Assembly: GCF_001637225.1 (NCBI RefSeq)
Contig: NZ_LVJI01000027.1
Location: forward strand, 1 to 64,000
Source of the DNA: Paenibacillus antarcticus
GTDB taxonomy: Bacteria; Bacillota; Bacilli; Paenibacillales; Paenibacillaceae
Length of the DNA stretch: 64,000 nucleotides
Direction: 5' to 3'
The notes below the pieces were generated by a model. The model ran no database searches. It was not told the origin of the DNA and saw only the letters and a program-made list of their open reading frames with translations. A program made the position numbers and the translations under genes. Every line of letters starts with the position of its first letter. The first letter of the stretch is position 1. This document shows positions 59,140 to 64,000 of this stretch, piece after piece.

Positions 59140-59489
59140 AATTACCCTCTCCTTCTCATAACCATTATATTTCTGATACGGCATTCGAACGTATATGTTT
59201 CATTTCTTAACTGGTTGAAGAAACACACAATAAAAATATCCAACTTGATCTTTAATCTTAATGAATAACGTCTCTTACCACTACATATTAGCTATTCTAT
59301 TTAGAGTATCTGGAATAGATACTTTAGACATAAAAGATACCTTTTTATATGCCACCATGTTCATAATCTATCTTTATATTAGTTTTTTAAATTTGTTTAA
59401 GATAGAGGTTTATTTTGTATGAATTTGTAGTTTGTAGTCATAATTTGTCGAATTATTGTTCAGCTCGTCAAATTCAGTAATTTTCAATT
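59140..59489. other. Intergenic region
   Basis: About 350 bp, AT-rich. It must contain the promoter of the six-gene group. I see no clear operator or gene. Confidence 0.4.
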
Positions 59490-59531
59490 AAAAAACCCAA
59501 CGTTTCTCTCATTTGGAGATACATTGGGTTC
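59490..59531 (-). terminator. Terminator after the ApbE gene
   Basis: AACCCAA/TTGGGTT outer stem with paired TCTC/GAGA inside, followed on the minus strand by six T. Confidence 0.88.
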
Positions 59532-59540
59532 TTACACGAG

Positions 59541-60611
59541 CTATTCTACTAAGGTATACCTCTCGTTCGTTAAATTAATTTTTCCTTTTAACCCAGAAGT
59601 CAAATAGATACGATTATCCTCCGTAATAAACATCGCTTCTACATTCTGCTTCTGATTCATATACGCCATTCCTTCTTCTAAGTCCATCACGACTACGGCT
59701 GTCGAAAGTACATCCGCATCAGTCGCAGTCCCACCTATAATGGTTACACTTTTTAACCCATTTTTCGTAGGAAAGCCCGTCTTCGGATCTAGAATATGAT
59801 GGTATCTCACACCATTCTCCATGAAGAATCGCTCGTATACCCCCGATGAATCAATGGTTTCGTTATCGAGTTGTATGAGTGCCAGCTGTTCCCCACGCGC
59901 ACGATCTGGATCTTGAAGTCCAATCCGCCACTGCTCACCATTTGGCTTTCTACCAATGGCAATGATGCTGCTGCCCCCGAGATCAATAATCGCACTTTCA
60001 ACCTGCACATCATGCAAATAATTAGCTACTAGGTCAGCGGCATATCCCTTTCCAATACCACCAAGATCTAGGGACATCCCTTCTTTAGCTAGCTTTATGG
60101 TCAGATTAGCTTCATCCATTATGATATCCTTATAATTGACGAGCGACTTTGCTTGATTAATAAGGTTAGCATCAGGGACATGCTCACCACCGTTTCCAAT
60201 CTTCCAAAGACTCACGAGTGGTCCAATACTTGGATCAAATGCTCCCTGCGTATCTTCCGCGTAATCAACAGATAATTTCATAAGATCAAATGTCCCTTGA
60301 GATACTTTAACTGCTTTTTTCCCAGCTGCCTCATTAATGGCATGGATTTCACTATCTTTATTCGACATATTTATCTGTTGATCAACATCATCTAGCATCT
60401 GCTCGATCTTCTTCAGATGATTCGCACTCTCATCATCGCCGTATATTTTCAAATTGATTACCGTATCGAATTTGAAGAGTGTCTGTGTCACTGGTTGGTT
60501 AAGAGACGGATCAACCTTGCTTGAACTGTTGTTCCAATAGAACAATCCAATTCCAGCAGCTATAAATAGAAGAATCACCATTCCTAAGATCTTAACTTTG
60601 CTACTTATCAT
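59541..60611 (-). CDS. apbE: FAD:protein FMN transferase (ApbE)
   Basis: A 356-aa flavin transferase that links FMN to a Thr of target proteins (for example Rnf/Nqr subunits or extracellular FMN-binding proteins). An N-terminal membrane anchor (ILGMVILLFIAAGIGLFYW) keeps it at the outer face. No lipobox Cys is present. Motifs: FDPSIGPLVSLWKIGN, SLDLGGIGKGYAADLV (FAD binding) and ATDADVLSTAVVVM (Mg2+ Asp/Thr site). Length is normal. It stands alone, with no flavoprotein target in the window, so its client lies elsewhere. Confidence 0.92.
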   Translation of the reverse strand: MISSKVKILGMVILLFIAAGIGLFYWNNSSSKVDPSLNQPVTQTLFKFDTVINLKIYGDDESANHLKKIEQMLDDVDQQINMSNKDSEIHAINEAAGKKAVKVSQGTFDLMKLSVDYAEDTQGAFDPSIGPLVSLWKIGNGGEHVPDANLINQAKSLVNYKDIIMDEANLTIKLAKEGMSLDLGGIGKGYAADLVANYLHDVQVESAIIDLGGSSIIAIGRKPNGEQWRIGLQDPDRARGEQLALIQLDNETIDSSGVYERFFMENGVRYHHILDPKTGFPTKNGLKSVTIIGGTATDADVLSTAVVVMDLEEGMAYMNQKQNVEAMFITEDNRIYLTSGLKGKINLTNERYTLVE

Positions 60612-60760
60612 CGTCTGTCCACCTACCCATCAATAATCTTTATATTGAAATATTAAAATCAAGTATATTATCTCTGACCAGACCTATCCTGTATGTGATA
60701 TCTATCACGCTTCTATTTCAAATGCTATTTGCTAAATCCAATATAACAGATAAACATAAA

Positions 60761-60809
60761 ACAATGGCCCACCCCGAAGTCGTAACTTCCTGTTCGGGAT
60801 TGCCATTGT
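60761..60809 (-). terminator. Terminator after the GH4 gene
   Basis: ACAATGGC/GCCATTGT outer stem and CCCGAA/TTCGGG inner stem, just after the GH4 stop codon. Confidence 0.75.
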
Positions 60810-60834
60810 TTATTTGGATATTGAAGTTCTCCGT

Positions 60835-62157
60835 TTAAGATACTGGATTGGGAGCGAAGAAACGAGGTAAATATTCCTTATTCGCTTCCAACATTTCATC
60901 CAACATTTTAATAGCAATTCCTACCGATGGCACTAGTGGATGATGAGACATTGCTTGAATAGCTAGGCCTCGATCTCCTGTTACTGCAGCATCTATAGCA
61001 AGTTGCTCATAAGTTTTCACTGCATGAATAAGTCCTACAGCAGAAGGAGGGATCTTCGTTAATGGTAGCGGAAGAGGTCCATTCTTCGTAACAACGCAGT
61101 TAACTTCTATGCTTGCGTTATCCGGTAGGAAGTCAAGAATACCATTGTTCGCCACATTAAGTGTTTGAATATCGTTCGTCCCGTTGTATAGCGATCTCAT
61201 CAAGTTTACAGCTGCTTCAGAATAAAAAGCTCCACCACGTTGCTCTAATTGCTTAGGTTTATCCTGTAGATCAACATCACTGTATAGCTCGAATAATTCT
61301 TCTTCAACTTTCTTCACAACTTCTGCACGGTTAATACCCTTTTCATGTGATGCAAGCTGTTCTTTCAACATTTCATCGGTCATGTAGAAATATTTCAAAT
61401 AGTAGGAGGGCAAAGCTCTTAGGGACTGCAAGAATTCTGGATTCCACTCACATGCAGGAACATTCTTAGCGCTATAACCCGCGGTATCTGCCAGCATCTC
61501 ATCCAATTTGTCTTCCCCTTCAACATCAATACGGGTAATCCAATGAAGATGGTTCAGACCTACAAATTCAGCATACACACGATCAGGTGCAACCCCATAT
61601 TTAGCTGAAGCTTGTTTAATCAAACCTATGGGTGCATTACATAATCCAATACTTTTGACATTAGAATACTTAATAATAGCCTCAGTCACCATACCTGCTG
61701 GATTCGTGAAATTGAGTAACCATGCGTCAGGTGCAAGCTCTTCGATATCTTTACACACGTCCAATAGGACTGGGATAGTACGAAGTGCTTTCATCATCCC
61801 ACCAGGACCCGTAGTCTCTTGTCCGATAACACCGTATTTCAATGGAATGGATTCATCACGACCACGTGCAGCCAACATCCCTACGCGCATCTGTGTACTA
61901 ACAAAGTCAGCTCCTTCAATCGCCTGACGGCGGTCTGTCGTCAGATGTACTTCAATCGGGAGTCCTGATTTCTCAACCATACGTTTAGCTAAATTGCCGA
62001 CAATATTCAATTTGCGTAATCCAGGTTCGATATCAACGAGCCATAACTCACGCACAGGAAGTTCATTATAATGAAGAATAAATCCCTCTACTAATTCTGG
62101 TGTATAAGAAGACCCCCCACCGATAACTGCTATTTTCAACCCTTGTTTTGTTTCCAT
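60835..62157 (-). CDS. GH4 family 6-phospho-beta-glucosidase-like enzyme
   Basis: A 440-aa NAD+- and Mn2+-dependent glycosidase. The Rossmann start KIAVIGGGSSYTPELVEGFI, the ligand loops (GADFVSTQMRVG, QETTGPGGMMKAL), NFTNPAGMVTEA, the metal Cys in SIGLCNAPIGLI and GLNHLHWI are typical of the CelF/ChbF/LicH group. These cleave 6-phospho-beta-glucosides or related phospho-disaccharides by an oxidation-elimination route. The gene lies 24 bp after a BadF/NagK-like sugar kinase gene and a LacI regulator. No PTS genes are in the window, so the phosphate may come from the kinase or from distant genes. AGGATG upstream of the ATG. Confidence 0.88.
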   Translation of the reverse strand: METKQGLKIAVIGGGSSYTPELVEGFILHYNELPVRELWLVDIEPGLRKLNIVGNLAKRMVEKSGLPIEVHLTTDRRQAIEGADFVSTQMRVGMLAARGRDESIPLKYGVIGQETTGPGGMMKALRTIPVLLDVCKDIEELAPDAWLLNFTNPAGMVTEAIIKYSNVKSIGLCNAPIGLIKQASAKYGVAPDRVYAEFVGLNHLHWITRIDVEGEDKLDEMLADTAGYSAKNVPACEWNPEFLQSLRALPSYYLKYFYMTDEMLKEQLASHEKGINRAEVVKKVEEELFELYSDVDLQDKPKQLEQRGGAFYSEAAVNLMRSLYNGTNDIQTLNVANNGILDFLPDNASIEVNCVVTKNGPLPLPLTKIPPSAVGLIHAVKTYEQLAIDAAVTGDRGLAIQAMSHHPLVPSVGIAIKMLDEMLEANKEYLPRFFAPNPVS

Positions 62158-62181
62158 TCAAGCCACATCCTATCGTATAGT

Positions 62182-63159
62182 TTATTTTATAAGTGCAAAA
62201 TCACTGTACAGCCGCATGTTCTCATATACTTCTTGGCTAATTGTTAATCCATCTTCTTCCATAGCTGACCACAATGCACCAACAACTGGTTCGGTAGTTA
62301 ATGTAACTACTGAAGCGTGTGGTGCAACCTTATGTAACGACTGCTCAATGGGACCGCGAATCCATCCCTGATCGCCTCTAGTTAGCAAGCTACCTACAAG
62401 TACAACGTCAAATGTATCGTTAGACATATTCAGTCTTTGCACGATAGCAGCTGCAGATTTCCCTAAATCCACACCCTGACGATTTAAAATTTCAATAGCT
62501 ACCGCATCCTCTTCGGATGCAGCTTCAAACAGTAATCTTGCAGCATCCACCGGTACACTTCTTCCGTTATCTTGAAAATCATTAAACATATCTTCAACCG
62601 TGTTGTAACCAAGAAGTTCAAGTAGTAAACCCGTCAATAACGTTGGCTGTTCACGACCATCCCAAGCACGAATGACAGAACGGAATACTTCAATATTCAA
62701 AGCGCCGCCGCCGCCAAAATCACCAAACATATAATTAAATCCACCACATTGATAATGTTCACCTTGTGGATTTCTCCCCGCAGAATTAGTTCCCGTACCA
62801 CATATGAGAGAGATACCAAAAGGTTGGTTCGTACCAGCCCGAAGTCCGATCATGGTGTCACAGTTAATGGTATAGTTCGTAAATCCAATGTTACGGATTA
62901 AAGGATGTAAAATAGTATAGTCCACTTCACGATCTGCTCCTGCAAGTCCCAAGTAAGCATGCCCGATATCTTCGAACTGAAGACCAGCCTCTGTGAGTGC
63001 ATTTACAGTAGCTTCTCGGATACTATTTGCTGCTATAGCAGCGTTAATCTGGTGGTTACCGTTACCGCTCTTGCCTTTACCGAGTACGTTTCCACGTTCG
63101 TCGGTCAGCAGGGCATATGTCTTTGTTCCGCCCCCATCGATCCCCAAGTAGTAAGCCAA
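62182..63159 (-). CDS. BadF/BcrA-type sugar kinase (N-acetylglucosamine kinase-like)
   Basis: A 325-aa ASKHA-fold kinase. The phosphate-1 loop is YYLGIDGGGTKTYALLTDE. The second loop (AYLGLAGADREVD), the adenosine-type GTGTNSAGRNPQGEHYQCGG segment and DFGGGGALNIEV follow, as in human-NAGK-like bacterial kinases. It probably phosphorylates N-acetylglucosamine, glucosamine or a glucoside at C6 in the cytoplasm. AGGAG is 10 nt before a TTG start at 63159. Between the LacI regulator and the GH4 gene, it forms a catabolic operon. Confidence 0.87.
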   Translation of the reverse strand: MAYYLGIDGGGTKTYALLTDERGNVLGKGKSGNGNHQINAAIAANSIREATVNALTEAGLQFEDIGHAYLGLAGADREVDYTILHPLIRNIGFTNYTINCDTMIGLRAGTNQPFGISLICGTGTNSAGRNPQGEHYQCGGFNYMFGDFGGGGALNIEVFRSVIRAWDGREQPTLLTGLLLELLGYNTVEDMFNDFQDNGRSVPVDAARLLFEAASEEDAVAIEILNRQGVDLGKSAAAIVQRLNMSNDTFDVVLVGSLLTRGDQGWIRGPIEQSLHKVAPHASVVTLTTEPVVGALWSAMEEDGLTISQEVYENMRLYSDFALIK

Positions 63160-63212
63160 TATTCGTCACTCCTATTATTGATGAAATATCAGAACCATTT
63201 CACTTATTCAAT

Positions 63213-64000
63213 CTATTCCTTTGAAGTTAATTGATTCTTGACCGTGGATTCCCTAACAATCAGCTCAGGATCAATCTTAAGACTAGAAGCCCGTTTCATC
63301 GTACCGTCTATGCGCTTGAGCAACATATCAGCCGCAGCAAGCCCAATCCTATCAGCCGGTTGGCGAACTGTTGTTAAGTGCGGTCGAAGCTGTGATGCAA
63401 TGTTTTGATCATCGAAACCGACGATCGCCACCTGATCTGGAATGCTGATTCTAGCTTCCATCAAGGCATTAATTACACCGAGGGCTATATTGTCATCCCC
63501 AGCGAAAACAGCAGAAGGTAGGGTCCCCTCTCTAATCCATTTCCAACAAGTCTCATATCCGAATTCAATTTCAAAATCGCCATGTACCGTCGCAAACGGC
63601 GTAAGTCCTTTCTCTTGAAGAGCTCGTAGAAATCCATTTCGTCGTTCACGTGTACTCCGGAACATTTCATTACCACATAAATGGGCTATTGAGGTGTGAC
63701 CTAGATCAAGCAGATGCTTGGTTGCTGAGTATCCACCTTTGAAATTATCTATAGTCACCGAGAATGCGTCATTCTCAGGCTTCTGATTATCGATCAGAAC
63801 ATATGGAATATTCCGACGCTTTAATTCCATAATATAACTATCTTCTTCCAAAGGCGACAGCACAATCAGCCCATCGACCCGATCTTCCTGGATGAGATAG
63901 TGATTGCCATCCGATCCGCTTCCTTCTGATATCGAGACCGCAAGGAAATAACCGTGGAGTGCAAGCACCTCATTGAGTTCCTTGACGACTGCATCGAAGA
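63213..64000 (-). CDS. LacI-family transcriptional regulator (partial, N-terminus outside window)
   Basis: The visible 262 residues are the effector-binding part of a LacI/GalR regulator. Marks are DRVDGLIVLSPLEEDSYIME, NIPYVLIDNQ, VTIDNFKGGYSATKHLLDLG, IAHLCGNEMFRSTRERRNGF, PSAVFAGDDNIALGVINAL and VAIVGFDDQNIASQLRPHLT then TVRQPADRIG. The helix-turn-helix lies beyond position 64000, where the frame is still open. It is upstream of the kinase and GH4 genes on the same strand and is probably their sugar-responsive repressor. Confidence 0.9.
   Translation of the reverse strand, partial: FDAVVKELNEVLALHGYFLAVSISEGSGSDGNHYLIQEDRVDGLIVLSPLEEDSYIMELKRRNIPYVLIDNQKPENDAFSVTIDNFKGGYSATKHLLDLGHTSIAHLCGNEMFRSTRERRNGFLRALQEKGLTPFATVHGDFEIEFGYETCWKWIREGTLPSAVFAGDDNIALGVINALMEARISIPDQVAIVGFDDQNIASQLRPHLTTVRQPADRIGLAAADMLLKRIDGTMKRASSLKIDPELIVRESTVKNQLTSKE

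Overview
The window looks like chromosomal DNA of an endospore-forming, low-to-mid GC member of the Bacillales, most likely Paenibacillus or a close relative (inference). The reasons are AGGAGG-type ribosome binding sites, a sigma-K gene fragment, SLH and dockerin remnants, a secreted protein carrying both cohesin and dockerin modules, AraC regulators linked to glycoside hydrolases, perfect Fur boxes and a glycine riboswitch. No rRNA, tRNA, CRISPR array or intact insertion sequence was found.

Layout. 1-5.1 kb is a graveyard of gene remnants around one intact Gfo/Idh oxidoreductase: a truncated sigK, a fused isomerase/dehydrogenase relic, a zeta-toxin relic, SLH and dockerin tails, an SF0329-like relic and an unknown frameshifted gene. 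5.1-9.3 kb holds ordinary genes: a CDF cation transporter, an SDR, an Lrp/AsnC regulator, a VOC protein and a DNA alkylation repair protein. 9.5-16.4 kb is a two-component system with two MacB-like ABC exporters and a small lipoprotein. Three promoters there share one operator design, and the promoter plus 5' end of the first ABC gene is duplicated around the lipoprotein gene. 16.5-19.5 kb encodes a secreted four-repeat protein and a second two-component system.

19.6-30.9 kb carries two complete siderophore ABC operons, each with a Fur box, transcribed away from a central segment. That segment contains a YdeI-like gene, an amino-acid permease behind a glycine riboswitch, and a relic of the DNA alkylation repair gene. 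31-35 kb has an ABC-2 exporter whose permease is broken by one stop codon, and a chemotaxis receptor.

35.4-50.9 kb is a glycan-use region. It has two GH3 enzymes (one membrane-anchored with permuted domain order), a GtrA-like protein, an AraC protein with a long GH39-like C-terminus, a 1009-aa secreted discoidin/DUF4832/cohesin/dockerin protein, and a separate creatininase/GPH-symporter/AraC group with a clear tandem operator. 51.3-54.7 kb is a QAT-family (OpuC-like) transporter with a binding-protein/permease fusion.

54.8-59.1 kb is a compact six-gene set: a TVGYGD K+ channel, a DUF350 protein, a lipoprotein, a glutathionylspermidine-synthase-like ATP-grasp enzyme, a Ser/Gly-tailed YgiB-like protein and a small protein. 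This is the best candidate for a poorly described system. 59.5-64 kb holds ApbE and a LacI regulator/sugar kinase/GH4 operon cut by the window edge. Start sites were moved from the longest frame wherever a ribosome binding site favoured another codon.
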